Origin: Nemertoderma westbladi
Taxonomy: Eukaryota; Xenacoelomorpha; Nemertodermatida; Nemertodermatidae
DNA length: 55,933 nucleotides
NCBI GenBank assembly: GCA_032718475.1
Contig: JAUCBJ010005808.1
Coordinates: 1 to 55,933, forward strand
Direction of reading: 5' to 3'
A model generated the notes under the pieces. The model was not told where the DNA came from. It saw nothing but the letters and a program-made list of their open reading frames with translations, and searched no databases. The position numbers and the translations under genes were made by a program. Below, piece after piece: positions 10,068-21,775 of the stretch (positions are counted from its first letter, which is position 1; every line of letters starts with the position of its first letter).

Positions 10068-10846
10068 TAGGGTAGCTGAGGTAGTAGTGAATCCTTGTTA
10101 CCATGGCAGCAGCCAATGACTGCCCGGTTGGCAGCGCGGCCCGGTATAGTGTCATTTGTGCTAATAATTATCTAGTAAACTCGGTTGGATGGATGAAATG
10201 GAATAAAGTCTTTATAAATCGGGAAATAAAGACTTTATTAATATGGTAATAAAGACTATTCATCAGGAAATACAGACTATACATCGGCAAGTAAAGTCTT
10301 TTTACAACAGGGAATAAACACTTTATTTAACTGATAAATTTACTTTATGCAACGGAGCATAAAGACTTTATACACCGGACAACATTCCTAGATATTCATT
10401 TCTGAGACTGAAACATAATTATGTTTTTGTTTTGTTTTAAAACTATTTGATTAAAATCAATTATTATAGAATTAGACATTATTACAAGTTTTATTATTTA
10501 TCCGGCAGAGGGAATAGTTTTGGAGGATAAACCCGCAAAATAAATCATTCGGATTTTTACGAAATTTAAAGTGAATTTTCTCGAGTTGTTATTATAAAAT
10601 TTGTTTTTATGAATTTTATTTCAAAATTAAAGATTTGCCTAATAACGCTTTATAATAAAATTCGAATCGAAGTGTAATTAAAGAAAACATACATTACATA
10701 TTATGTATGTTCGGAGAAGTAATGTATACTATATAGCTCTAAACAAGTAACCTTGTAATGAAATGTAACTCGAAAGTGATATAAGTAGAGTTGAAATTTA
10801 AGATGTAACCTCACAAATCCTGTCAATATCAATAAAGTTTGATTCT
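10068..10846 (+). other. TFAP4 3' UTR and downstream repeats
   Basis: The first AATAAA is at 10202-10207, 135 nt past the stop. It lies within about eight degenerate 22-24 bp units (10198-10385) built on the near-palindrome AATAAAGACTTTATT. Several units contain AATAAA, so polyadenylation may occur at more than one place. From 10386 to 10846 the sequence is AT-rich and I see no gene. Confidence 0.55.
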
Positions 10847-12668
10847 AGCTACATCCAACAAGCAGACTGTACAGCTACATCCAACTAGCATACTGTACAT
10901 CTACCTCCAACTAGCAGACTGTACATCTACCTTGAACATACAGACTGTACAGCTACCTTCAACATACAGACTGTACAGCTACCTTCAACATACAGACTGT
11001 ACAGCTACATCCAACGAGCAGTCTGTACAGCTACATACAACTAGCATACTGTACAGCCACCTTCAACATACAGACTGTACAGCTACCTTCAACATACAGA
11101 CTGTACAGCTACCTTCAACATACAGACTGTACAGCTACCTCCAACTAGCATACTGTACAGCTATATCCAACTAGCAGACTGTACATCTACATCCAACTAG
11201 CAGACTGTACAGCTATATCCAACTAGCAGACTGTACAGCTACCTCCAACTAGCATACTGTACAGCTATATCCAACTAGCAGACTGTACATCTACATCCAA
11301 CTAGCAGACTGTACAGCTATATCCAACTAGCAGACTGTACAGCTATATCCAACTAGCAGACTGTACAGCTACATCCAACTAGCAGACTGTACAGCTACAT
11401 CCAACTGGCAGACTGTACGGCTACATCCAACTGGCAGACTGTACAGCTATATCCAACTAGCAGACTGTACATCTACATCAAACTAGCAGACTGTACAGCT
11501 ATCTCCAACTAGCAGACTGTACATCTACATCCAACTAGCAGACTGTACAGCTATATCCAACTAGCAGACTGTACATCTACCTTGAACATACAGACTGTAC
11601 AGCTACCTTCAACATACAGACTGTACAGCTACCTTCAACATACAGACTGTACAGCTACATCCAACGAGCAGTCTGTACAGCTACATACAACTAGCATACT
11701 GTACAGCCACCTTCAACATACAGACTGTACAGCTACCTTCAACATACAGACTGTACAGCTACCTTCAACATACAGACTGTACAGCTACCTCCAACTAGCA
11801 TACTGTACAGCTATATCCAACTAGCAGACTGTACATCTACATCCAACTAGCAGACTGTACAGCTATATCCAACTAGCAGACTGTACAGCTATCTCCAACT
11901 AGCAGACTGTACATCTACATCCAACTAGCAGACTGTACAGCTATATCCAACTAGCAGACTGTACAGCTACATCCAACTGGCAGACTGGACAGCTATATCC
12001 AACTAGCAGACTGTACATCTACATCCAACTAGCAGACTGTACAGCTATATCCAACTAGCAGACTGTACATCTACATCAAACTAGCAGACTGTACAGCTAT
12101 CTCCAACTAGCAGACTGTACATCTACATCCAACTAGCAGACTGTACAGCTATATCCAACTAGCAGACTGTACAGCTACATCCAACTGGCAGACTGGACAG
12201 CTATATCCAACTAGCAGACTGTACATCTACATCCAACTAGCAGACTGTACAGCTATATCCAACTAGCAGACTGTACAGCTACATCCAACTGGCAGACTGG
12301 ACAGCTATATCCAACTAGCAGACTGTACATCTACATCCAACTAGCAGACTGTACAGCTATATCCAACTAGCAGACTATACAGCTACATCCAACTAGCAGA
12401 CTGTACAGCTACATCCAACTAGCAGACTGTACATCTACATCCAACTAGCAGACTGTACGGCTATATCCAACTAGCAGCAGACTGTACAGCTACATCCAAC
12501 TGGCAGACTGTACAGCTATATCCAACTAGCAGACTGTACATCTACATCCAACTAGCAGACTGTACAGCTATATCCAACTAGCAGACTGTACAGCTACATC
12601 TAACTAGCAGACTGTACAGCTACCTTCAACATACAGACTGTACAGCTATCTCCAACTAGCAGACTGTA
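10847..12668. repeat. 26-bp minisatellite, about 70 copies
   Basis: The unit is about 26 bp, with core AACTAGCAGACTGTACAGCT followed by acatcc-type variants. Unit variants include ACATAC for CTAGCA and CATCTA for CAGCTA. Because 26 is not a multiple of three, each frame cycles every 78 bp, which gives the repeated peptide-like ORFs at 10839-11174 and 11582-11824. A block of at least 300 bp starting at 10931 is repeated at 11581, an offset of exactly 650 bp (25 units). Not coding. Confidence 0.95.
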
Positions 12669-13455
12669 CCACAACAAGTAACTGAAAATTAAGAAAAACG
12701 CAATTTAATAGGAATGTGTGATTGGAATTAGTTGATTAAAATGTGAATACATTTTCTACTTTGACATTCTATTATTCTGATTATAAAATTTGTGAAATTC
12801 CACCTAAAATATTACAATATTTTTATATTTATAAGACATCGAAAGTTTCATATTGGGTTTTCTATCGACAATAATTTCGTGATGTTTCAGTTATGTAATA
12901 AAACACTAATAGACATGTTGCTAAATATTTTACTGTGTTCTGGTCCTCTTATCTTTCACTCAACTCTCTACGTTCGTTTGTTTAACAAACAACTCGTATC
13001 AGCACGCTGTAAAGTACTACTTTACACATGAATTTATGTAAATAGGTATTATTTGATTATTTAATGTGTCTCTTCTTGATTTCTAGTATTTCGTTTTGAA
13101 TCTTTAGTTAATTAAATTATATTTCTGATCGTAAATAAGTTGTTAATAATATTATATATGTTATTATTCAATACAATATTGGCAATATCGAATATGTAAT
13201 ACATTAATCAGTTCCGGTAGCTATCTGTTACAATATTGCAACCGGAAAGTTTTTTTCGTCATTTTATATATGAATATTATTCCTGTACCCATTCTCTACC
13301 ATTCTGTAACTAATTGTTATAGAAGCTTATAATTTATTTAATTAGTTTTTAACAACATAGCAAATACAGTCAATAACGAAATAGTTTAACTATTTAAGTA
13401 TTTTTATTCTTAAGTTGCTACTTGTTTCACATCTTGAGAGCGTGCGCAGGACATA
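12669..13455. other. AT-rich non-coding stretch
   Basis: I see no gene. The only ORF (12792-13031) has no recognisable feature. Confidence 0.6.
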
Positions 13456-13500
13456 ACACGTTCGTGGGGCCTTCGCGCAGCACGTGGCTCAGTTATGAGA
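13456..13500 (+). mobile_element. Terminal fragment of CGTGGGG fold-back family
   Basis: The sequence acacgttcgtggggccttcg followed by cgcagcacg matches the left ends at 15396 and 36586. No matching right end is visible here, so this is a solo end. Confidence 0.45.
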
Positions 13501-13560
13501 TACAGATTAATATTGAGCAATTCTACTGTATCACAAACTCGGTACCTAAAAAAATTAACC

Positions 13561-14678
13561 CGAGATATCGCCAATGGGAATATCTGGGAGTACAGACTCA
13601 GACACTTTTACTTCTATAAAGTTATCAGGCAATGCCCTGTCATTATTGAGGAGCTTTTCAAAGTGGGCTTTCCAACCATTGAGGCGATCGGCTGGTGATT
13701 CTGCCTTTACCTTGGTGGTTGGTTGGCTTTTCCGACCAGTAAGCAAGTTGATCGATTTCCATGCCTGGGATGATTGCCTGCTGTCGTCAGCATCATTGAT
13801 GGCATCAACCTGTTGGTTTATTAGCTCCTGTAGATTAACAGAGTACTGCCTGTTCAGGGACCTAGATGCAGCCTTAACTGCATTCTTGGCCGCTGTAGTC
13901 TATTTGAGTCGGGACTCTTTCTGCACCTTATGAAGGTCATTTCAGCACTTCTGAATTTTGTTGTCAGTACAGGGGGCCCGTTTCCTGTTTCGAGGGTATA
14001 CAGGAACTGTTTCTGTAGCTGCTAACTTACCTGCTTCTGTGAAGGCAGTGTAGCCCTCGCAGTGATCTGCCGCCTCAGAGGCAAGAACCTCATACCTGTT
14101 GCTCAGCTGTAGTGAGAAGCTGGATCTCACACTTGGCTGTTGCAACAGAGAGGACCAGTCAGGCCGCGGCAAGGTAGATTTCGTTGTTTTGCTACTGTAG
14201 CACGCAGACTAAATCTACCTTGGCCACAATAAGGCGGTGATCACTGGAGAAGGGTCGTAGTGTAGCATTACAGTCTTGTATAGAGCTCCTGTATTTCCTA
14301 CGAAACAGGATATGGTCTATCTGGGACTTGTGACCACTGGGTCCACTATGAGTCCATAGCTTTCCAGTTCGCTTCTTAAACTGGGTTCCAGCCGAAAACA
14401 ATCCATTTCCAGAGATACAATCCTGAAGATGGACGGAATTTCGGTTAACACTATTGCTATAGACCCAGGGCGATGTAGGTGATTGATGCAGACTTGCATT
14501 AAAGTCTCCCAGGAATGTTAAGAATGCATGCTGATCCACTCCATCAGTAGCTGCTTGTAGATTATGGTAGAAATTGTCCACCTCCTCTACAGGGGCAACA
14601 CTAGTTGGAGAGTAGCACACAATCAGAACCACCTTAGGAAACTTCTTAGCCAGTCTTCCAGAACATGAGAAGTGGCAA
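13561..14678 (-). mobile_element. LINE family 1, endonuclease and RT N-terminus
   Basis: Minus-strand frames encode the C-terminal part of an APE-like endonuclease (14632-14192; VVLIVCYSPTSVAP, LTFLGDFNASLH, SQIDHILFRRKYRSS, PFSSDHRLIVAKV with the SDHR motif), then a linker and the start of the RT region (RLNGWKAHFEKLLNNDRALP at about 13690-13620). The frame shifts several times. Similarity to the copy at 26.3-28.3 kb ends at agaagtggcaa (14678) on the 5' side. On the 3' side it stops at gatatc, so the RT catalytic core and tail are missing. Confidence 0.88.
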
Positions 14679-14787
14679 TATCAAGTGAAATAAAGTAAGG
14701 TTTAAGACTGACAAATATAATATCGGAGAAAAAACGAACCTAAATTATAAATAAGGAAAGAGGCCTACCGAAGTAGCTACATTACAT

Positions 14788-15062
14788 TACATTTGTGGGG
14801 CATCGCGCAGCACGCGAACTTGAGCAAGTTCGATTTAAACTGGAGTCAAAAGTTCGAGATGTATTTGCCCGTAACTTTCAAAAATATTGGAACTTTTTCT
14901 TTAGTATGCCCATACAAAATTTGGTTGAAAATGGTTAAAATCTTCAAAAGTTCTTTGCGATTCAATACAGACAGACGGACAGACGGACATGAAATGTTGC
15001 CATATTTATTAATTATAATTATGCGCTAAGGCTCGCCCTGACTGCGTGGCTCGCCCCACATA
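14788..15062. mobile_element. TGTGGGGC-ended non-autonomous element
   Basis: The left end TGTGGGGCATCGCGCAGCAC and the right end reversed, TGTGGGGCGAGCCACGCAG, form an imperfect terminal inverted repeat. The interior has a GACAGACGGA microsatellite (about 14968-14990). The ORF at 14793-15029 spans the element and shows no family features. The ends resemble the fold-back element at 15398-15664. Confidence 0.6.
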
Positions 15063-15395
15063 CTATCAAGTAAAAACAGACCTTCGATAAGGGAGGAGTC
15101 AGTGGTGTCTATCTTTATAGGTGAATAATGTAGAAACTCTAGTCGAAACACAACACGAATAGAAATATGACTGGAAACAGATTCAAACAAACGTTATATA
15201 GTCTAGCCTTAATAATATTAGCATGGTTTCCGTTACGTGCGTTATAATTGCTAATGTTTTCCTAATTTCACTATGACGAGATTCCCCACAAATGAACCAC
15301 TAACTGATACAAGTAGAAATATTGATGTATCCGAGTTGGAACAAATGTGCCCGATTTAGAACTAAGAAACTATAATAAATATCGCATAAACCAGT
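15063..15395. other. Non-coding stretch
   Basis: No gene or repeat family recognised. Confidence 0.55.
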
Positions 15396-15664
15396 ACACG
15401 TTCGTGGGGTCTTAGCGCTGCATGAAGTGAGCAAAGCCTTAGCATATAGGGGTCCCATTAACGAGTTCTCTGTCGTTAGTCAGAAGTCGGCATCACAATA
15501 CTTGTCTCCTTAATTTGCCTCGTTGTGTTCGTTCTTTTTCTACCAAAATTCAAAGATTTACGACGACAGACGATGATGAGGATGACGACGACGACGACAG
15601 ACATCTCGTTAATGGCACCCATATGCTTCCTTAGGTTTCGCTCACTTCGTGGCTCGCCCCACAA
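15396..15664. mobile_element. Fold-back element with long inverted ends
   Basis: The left arm (about 15403-15480) and right arm (about 15588-15664) are inverted copies over roughly 75 bp with mismatches. Shared blocks read GAAGTGAGC, CATTAACGAG and CTGTCGT. The centre holds a (GAC)n tract (15580-15600). The outer ends are CGTGGGGTC and the reverse of GCTCGCCCCACA. The ORF on the minus strand here is a by-product. Confidence 0.65.
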
Positions 15665-16313
15665 TAATTGTAGCTCATGGGCAATGGGCATGGTTGGTTG
15701 AGACTAAGTAACAAAATATGGTTGCAAATATAGTCTGAGAGACTGACTGACAGCAAACAGAAAACAACTGACAGTTAAGGGAAAGGTGCAGGTTACAGTG
15801 GCAGTGTAATCTAATCAAAACGTGAGCTAAGAGTGCCAGTTGCGGTTTCATTTCCGTCGATAATAACGGTAGTCGAGCCATTTGGTAGTCGGCTGTCGGC
15901 AAGTCGCAGTCGAGGAAGTAAAGAAATAAAAATTTGTTGGGAACTTGTTTGTCCTCAAAAGATATACGGTCCCCCTTCTTTCTCTATGAATGAAACCCTT
16001 TGGCTCTTAATTTTAAAAGGCTCCACTCTGGGTATTATTTGGAGTGTTGTTGGCAACTACAGTATATTTCCTGTATTGTGCATGACAGATTTATTTAATT
16101 ATCGATATGGGAGAATCCCTGGCCCTTGTTCCAATTATTGTTCTAATTCGCATTTTAGAAAATTTTGTTACCATAAATCTTTCTTTAAAACTTTACAAAC
16201 CGAATTATTACTTCAACCGAAGGTTTTACTGAAAGTCAACATATTTCTAACTCTACTGTTTCCAGCAATAACTTTGCACTTTTACTTCCATTCCTTCAGT
16301 TATTTCTGACAAC
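15665..16313. other. Intergenic, with a partial 170-bp repeat
   Basis: A reverse-oriented partial copy of the 170-bp interspersed repeat lies at about 15775-15835. The 158-codon ORF at 15833-16309 ends just before the pseudogene start. It has no motif I recognise and may be chance. Confidence 0.4.
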
Positions 16314-17687
16314 ATGGCTTATCTAAACAGCTATAGTGATACAGTCGTTCCGACACAGAATCCTAAATGTCACAATGGATCAGTTAATGAAAGTCGCAAG
16401 TTGTTGGATAGAAAATGGTTGGTCGGGGTAGTAGGATGGGTTGGAGTTGTTGTGTTACTGGCGGTAGTAACATCAATTTATTTACTTCAACCGAAATTTA
16501 AATTCCAGATACGTGAAGTTGATGATAAGTTTACAGCTAACAGTAACGGATTGAATGAAACTCAACAGAGAAGGATAGATAGAGAGAAATGAGAAGAAAT
16601 ATTATTCAATATCGAAGGTGATAGCAATAGTTTCATGGTTGGGAAAACAGTTTAATTTAATCCGAAATTAAATGAAAATATTAGTTATCTAATGGAAATA
16701 AATAGAAAGTGAAAAATTGAAATGTAATGTTTATTATTAAATATTAACGTTGCTTTTAAATCATTACAATCAGAGATTAAATATAATATAATTAATACAA
16801 TTAGAATGTAATCAGTACCGGTAGTTACCCAAATCAACGCCACGCAAACCCGCGCCGTTGCCAAATCCCAAGCCCCGCCACGGACGCCGACCTCCACGGA
16901 GGCAGAGGGAGCTAGACCGGAGGAGCGCGAACTGCAGCCGCCGGCGAATACCCCCCAGCACGCACGCGAGGCCCCTCTCACGCATACCATCCCGCCGAGC
17001 CACAAGTGACTCCGCTATATGGCGAATTAGTATTTGAGCCTCGGTGCACCAGACACCATCGGTGGTGCCAAGCAGGGGGGTGAAGGCCATCCTCCGGTCA
17101 TTGCAGACGGTCTGGTAGTGTCGCTGCTTCAGCCGACACCTCTCCTCCAGGAGAGACGCAGTTGAACGGTTGGTCTGGACATACGGGGTGGCGTCAGCGG
17201 TGGTTAACGCAATGTCGAACGACGCCACCCGTTGATTGGCCCAGACCCCCCGAGCAACCAGGTATGCCCGTACGCCCCCCACCTCACGGGGAGTTTCAAT
17301 AGAAAGTTAGATGAAAGTAATATTAAATTAAATTAAAGTATTGTTGATCAAACGGAAAGAAATAGTAAGTTAGAAGAAAGTATTGTTGATCTAACGGAAA
17401 GAAATATCGACTTAGAGAATACGTTGTCGCAGTTTTAATCTGAATTACTTTGTTTAAGGACTCAAGTAAACACAACCGCCTTTGCCAACCATACAAATTT
17501 CCATCACGATTGGGACAGTTATGTATTCGGTTTTGGTGACGTAGAGAATAATTTTTGGTTGGGTCTAAAAAAGATACACAAACTTACCAATGCTGGGGTT
17601 GTTTTGAGGGTCGATCTCTGGTACCAAGGAGAACACAAGTACGCCGAGTACAAGGTTGGCCGAGTACCAAAACTTCAGAATTGGTGA
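16314..17687 (+). pseudogene. Type II membrane fibrinogen-related protein, broken
   Basis: From ATG at 16314 the frame encodes a short cytoplasmic tail, a membrane helix (about residues 35-58, WLVGVVGWVGVVVLLAVVTS) and an Asn/Glu/Lys-rich coiled coil (ERNSKLEESIVDLTERNIDL). It ends with part of a fibrinogen-related domain (WDSYVFGFGDVENNFWLGLK, IHKLTN, LRVDLW, YAEYKV). The first half of that domain, with its GGGWTV..RR block, is absent, and the frame ends TGA at 17685. In-frame stops lie at 16590, in the segment before 16692, at 17334 and at 17436, yet all parts stay in one frame with no shift. A retroelement fragment (16711-17297) with a 10-bp duplication splits the coiled coil. Proteins of this type are often secreted or surface lectins; function here is lost. 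Confidence 0.75.
16711..17297 (-). mobile_element. Retroelement RT C-terminal fragment
   Basis: The minus-strand frame 17282-16812 encodes the tail found after the palm in a group of eukaryotic reverse transcriptases (RMAFTPLLGTTDGVWCTEAQ, then RERGLACVLGGIRRRLQFAL and LRSSSLCLRGGRRPWRGLGF). A homologous piece lies at 28905-29293. AATAGAAAGT at 16701-16710 is repeated at 17298-17307 and is a probable target duplication. Removing the insert keeps the host pseudogene in frame. I do not see a poly-A tail at its 3' end (the left side). Confidence 0.7.
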
Positions 17688-17799
17688 TTATGATGAGAAT
17701 TAAAAGCTATATATTATAAATGAACACAGAAGTGATGGTGATGACTTAATACTTTTTGGAAGTTAAGTTCTGCGTGGTGGTGAATTCATCGCTAGAAAC

Positions 17800-20110
17800 A
17801 GTTGAAGATCAGTGATGGTGGTGAACAGGCATTCCTTTAGGAAACAGAGTGGAAGGGTTTACTGTGGAAGATCACCCGTGGTGGTTGAACGGGCATTCCT
17901 TTAGGAAACAAAGTGGGAGGGTTTACTGTGGAAGATCACCCATGGTGGTTGAACAGGCATTCCTTTTGGAAACAGAGTGGAAGGGTTTAATATGGAAGAT
18001 CACCCATGGTGTTGAACGGGCATTCCTTTAGGAAACAAAGTGGGAGGGTTTACTGTGGAAGATCACCCATGGTGGTTGAACAGGCATTCCTTTTGGAAAC
18101 AGAGTGGAAGGGTTTACTGTGGAAGATCACCGATGGTGGTAAGCAGGTATTCCTTTAGGAAACAGAGTGGAAGGGTTTACTGTGGAAGATCACCCGTGGT
18201 GGTTGAACGGGCATTCCTTTTGGAAACATAGTGGAAGGGTTTACTGAGGAAGATCACCCATGGTGGTAAACAGGTATTCCTTTAGGAAACAAAGTGGGAG
18301 GGTTTACTGTGGAAGATCACCCATGGTGGTTGAACAGGCATTCCTTTTTGAAACATAGTGGAAGGGTTTACTGTGGAAGATCACCCATGGTGGTAAACAG
18401 GTATTCCTTTAGGAAACAAAGTGGGAGGGTTTACTGTGGAAGATCACCCGTGGTGGTTGAACAGGCATTCCTTTTGGAAACAGAGTGGAAGGGTTTACTG
18501 TGGAAGATCACCCATGGTGGTAAACAGGTATTCCTTTAGGAAACAGAATGGAAGGGTTTACTGTGGAAGATCACCCGTGGTGGTTGAACGGGAATTCCTT
18601 TTGGAAACAGAGTGGAAGGGTTTACTGTGGAAGATCACCCATGGTGGTAAACGGGTATTCCTTTATGAAACAAAGTGGGAGGGTTTACTGTGGAAGATCA
18701 CCCATGGTGGTTGAACAGGCATTCCTTTTGGAAACAGAGCGGAAGGGTTTACTGTGGAAGATCACCCATGGTGGTAAACAGGTATTCCTTTTGTAAACAT
18801 AGAGGAAGGGTTTTACTGTGGTGGATCACCCATGGTGGTTGAACGGGCATTCCTTTAGGAAACAAAGTGGGAGGGTTTACTGTGGAAGGTCACCAATGGT
18901 GGTTGAACAGGCATTCGTTTTGGAAACAAAGTGGAAGGGTTTACTGTGGAAGATCACCCATGGTGGTGAACAGGCATTCCTTTAAGAAACAGAGTGGAAG
19001 GGTTTACTGGGGAAGATCTCCCGTGGTGGTTGAACAGGCATTCCTTTAGGAAACAGAGTGGTAGGGTTTACTGTGGAAGAGCACCCATGGTGGTTGAACG
19101 GACATTCCTTTTGGAAACAGAGTGGAAGCGATTATTGTGGAATATCACCCGTGGTGGCTGAACAGGCATTCCTTTAGGAAACAGAGTGGAAGGGTTTACC
19201 GTGGACGATCACCCATGGTGGTGAACAGGCATTCCTTTAGGAAACAGAGTGGAGTCCCGTGGTGGTTGAACGGGCATTCCTTTTGTAAACAGAGTGGAAG
19301 GGATTACTGTGGAAAATCACCCGTGGTGGCTGAACAGGCATTCCTTTAGGAAACAGAGTGGTAGGGTTTACTGTGGAAGATCACCCATGGTGGTTGAACG
19401 GACATTCCTTTTGGAAACAGAGTGGAAGCAATTATTGTGGAATATCACCCGTGGTGGCTGAACAGGCATTCCTTTAGGAAACAGAGTGGAAGGGTTTACC
19501 GTGGACGATCACCCATGGTGGTTGAACAGGCATTCCTTTAGGAAACAGGGTGGAAGGGTTTACTGTGGAAGATCACCCATGGTGGTGAACAGGTATTCCT
19601 TTAGGAAACAGAGTGGAAGGATTTACTGTGGAAGATCACACATAGTGGTGAACAGGTATTCCTTTAGGAAACAGAGTGGAAGGATTTACTGTGGAAGATC
19701 ACACATAGTGGTGAACAGGTATTCCTTTGGGAAACAGAGTGGAAGGATTTACTGTGGAAGATCACCGATGGTGGTGAACAGGCATTCCTTAAGGAAACAG
19801 AATGGAAGGGTTTACTGTGGAAGATAACCCATGGTGGTGAACAGGTATTCCTTTAGGAAACAGAGTGGAAGGATTTACTGTGGAAGATCACACATAGTGG
19901 TGAACAGGTATTCCTTTAGGAAACAGAGTGGAAGGATTTACTGTGGAAGATCACACATAGTGGTGAACAGGTATTCCTTTAGGAAACAGAGTGGAAGGAT
20001 TTACTGTGGAAGATCACACATAGTGGTGAACAGGTATTCCTTTGGGAAACAGAGTGGAAGGGTTTACTGTGTAAGGTGTGTAAGGTGTATGGTGGTTGAA
20101 CAGGAATTCT
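17800..20110. repeat. 63/64-bp minisatellite, about 36 copies
   Basis: Units contain GAAGATCACCCATGGTGG, a variable gttgaac, gtgaac or gtaaac junction, CAGGCATTCCTTTAGGAAAC and AGAGTGGAAGGGTTTACTG. Units with gttgaac are 64 bp and those with gtgaac or gtaaac are 63 bp, so the frame shifts wherever a 64-bp unit occurs. Runs of 63-bp units give open frames of a 21-residue repeat (GRVYCGRSPMVVNRYSFRKQ, S), for example at 19486-20142. The last 500 bp are the most uniform. I read it as a non-coding minisatellite. Confidence 0.93.
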
Positions 20111-21162
20111 TCTTTGGCCTAAAAGAATCGTCCCTTTATTAAACAAAATTTACCTTGTTAATATTATGATTATTACCCTAAAAACAAGTTAATTATGCGG
20201 AAGAAAAAAAACGCCGTATTTTATTTTACTCAATATAAATATAAACCTGCTCTCCATTTAATTGAAATGATCTACTGTAGGACCTTCAGCCTTCTAAATT
20301 CGGTATTATTCAACTTTAGATGTAATGATTTAACGGCAAATTGAACACCTCTGTTTGAACAACGGTTAGAGTAGCGGTTTATTACAATAATTCAGTATTC
20401 AACCCCAAACTCAATTATATTTTTTACCAAAGTGACTCTAATTCGACTACGGTAAGCGGAAAGGGAAAGTAATGGCAAATCCATTTAACTGAAAGCTTCA
20501 TTAGAGCTCCATTTGGTAAATCGTATTACTGAACACAGCTGGAGTTAAAGATAACCATTTAGAAGTCACCCCCCCCCCCCCCCCCCCATCCCTTCTTCAC
20601 TAACCTAGCTAATAGGCCTACCACTACTGCAGTACAACCAGTAATGCGCGCAGTTACTGCATCACCATGTGTTTACAGTACTGTAGCTGTGTGTGATGCT
20701 GGTTGCGTAGTTACTAGAGCGTAGTTGGTTACGGAAAAACAGAATAAATGGAACACCGGTACATAATTTCTAGTAGGAATTGATTTGGTATTCTTTTACT
20801 ATCTGATAAATCAATAATTATTTTGATAATTTTTAAGGATAATTCTTTAAGTACTGTACAGTATCAATTCTGTAAAATTTCATAAAAATATTTTTCTTAT
20901 TTATGATATACAAAATGTATTTCATTGTTTGCTTATGATATAGGCTATACGGTAGATATTTAGTACATTACTACACTGTATTTACTATATATTTTTTATT
21001 TTAAAATCGAATTTGTCGGACCTCGCTCGACCTAGTATACAGTAGTACAGTAGTAGTAAATCTATATATAATCGACCTACTACATCGCAGCTGCACATTG
21101 AGATTCTATGCTGGCATAACACATAACACAAATATTAATTGTTGCTAACACTATGTAATCCA
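20111..21162. other. Non-coding, with SINE-like head and poly-C
   Basis: Around 20350-20410 an A-box-like GGTTAGAGTAGCGG and a B-box-like GTATTCAACCCC suggest a tRNA-derived SINE. A 19-nt poly-C run lies at 20569-20587. No gene seen. Confidence 0.45.
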
Positions 21163-21775
21163 TAATGCAGCATATGCATTAAAATTGCTCAGCCGACTTA
21201 TCGATAACATTGAGACGCCACAATTCCCTATTCCCCATGACTTTCGACAGATTATCCTCTTCAAGGCCAGTGTCCTTTAAGAGGCGTTTCAAGAATGTCA
21301 TGGGCTGTCCAACATGCTTTTTTTCTCCATGAGGCTGCCAAAGTACAAGAATATGCACTGGCTGGTCCTAAATAAATGTCCTGGGCGAAAAACAAACTAA
21401 ATAAATGGGGGAAAACAATGTCTTGCAAAGCGGAGGCGGTATGTCAAGCTTGGGGGAACCAATGAGACACCTCCAATGTTATATAGTGTCTGGTTAGAGA
21501 TGTGTGCATTGTACTTGACACAATGAACCCGGCGTAGCATTCTTGTGAATCACATCCACTCATCCAGAGATTTGGTGTCCTCAGCAGTTAGAGCCCATCA
21601 TGGACTTCTATATAGGAGTACTGGAACTACTGCTGCTCTAAATAATCGGACTTTAAGTTTCCGATTAATTCTCGGTGACTTCCAAATCCTGGAAACCTCA
21701 TCCAATGCCTTTCCCTTACGTATTGGCAGGTCTCACCTGACTTCCATCGGATCCATGATCCCATGTAACAGTGAA
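21163..21775 (-). mobile_element. LINE family 1 copy, old 3' fragment
   Basis: It matches the 3' third of the family (tail, LRRI..DTGLE region, and the SPCWALTAEDT region) but is more diverged and carries a small insertion near 21375-21410. The (TAG)n tail has been lost. Confidence 0.8.

Noticed and set aside
10839-11824. ORFs with TYRLYSYLQ-type repeats
   Set aside because: They are frames of the 26-bp minisatellite; the frame cycles through the repeat and ends with unit variants.
10847-12668. CRISPR-like array
   Set aside because: Units are contiguous with no unique spacers, and the genome is animal.
13574-13933. Plus-strand ORF in the LINE copy
   Set aside because: Shadow of the minus-strand LINE; the same shadow recurs at 27287-27706.
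15833-16309. 158-codon ORF before the FReD pseudogene
   Set aside because: No domain or signal; starts within a repeat-like area and ends just before the pseudogene ATG, with nothing to support coding.
17849-20142. Possible repeat protein GRVYCGRSPMVV...
   Set aside because: The mixture of 63- and 64-bp units shifts the frame repeatedly; open stretches are a by-product of 63 being a multiple of three.
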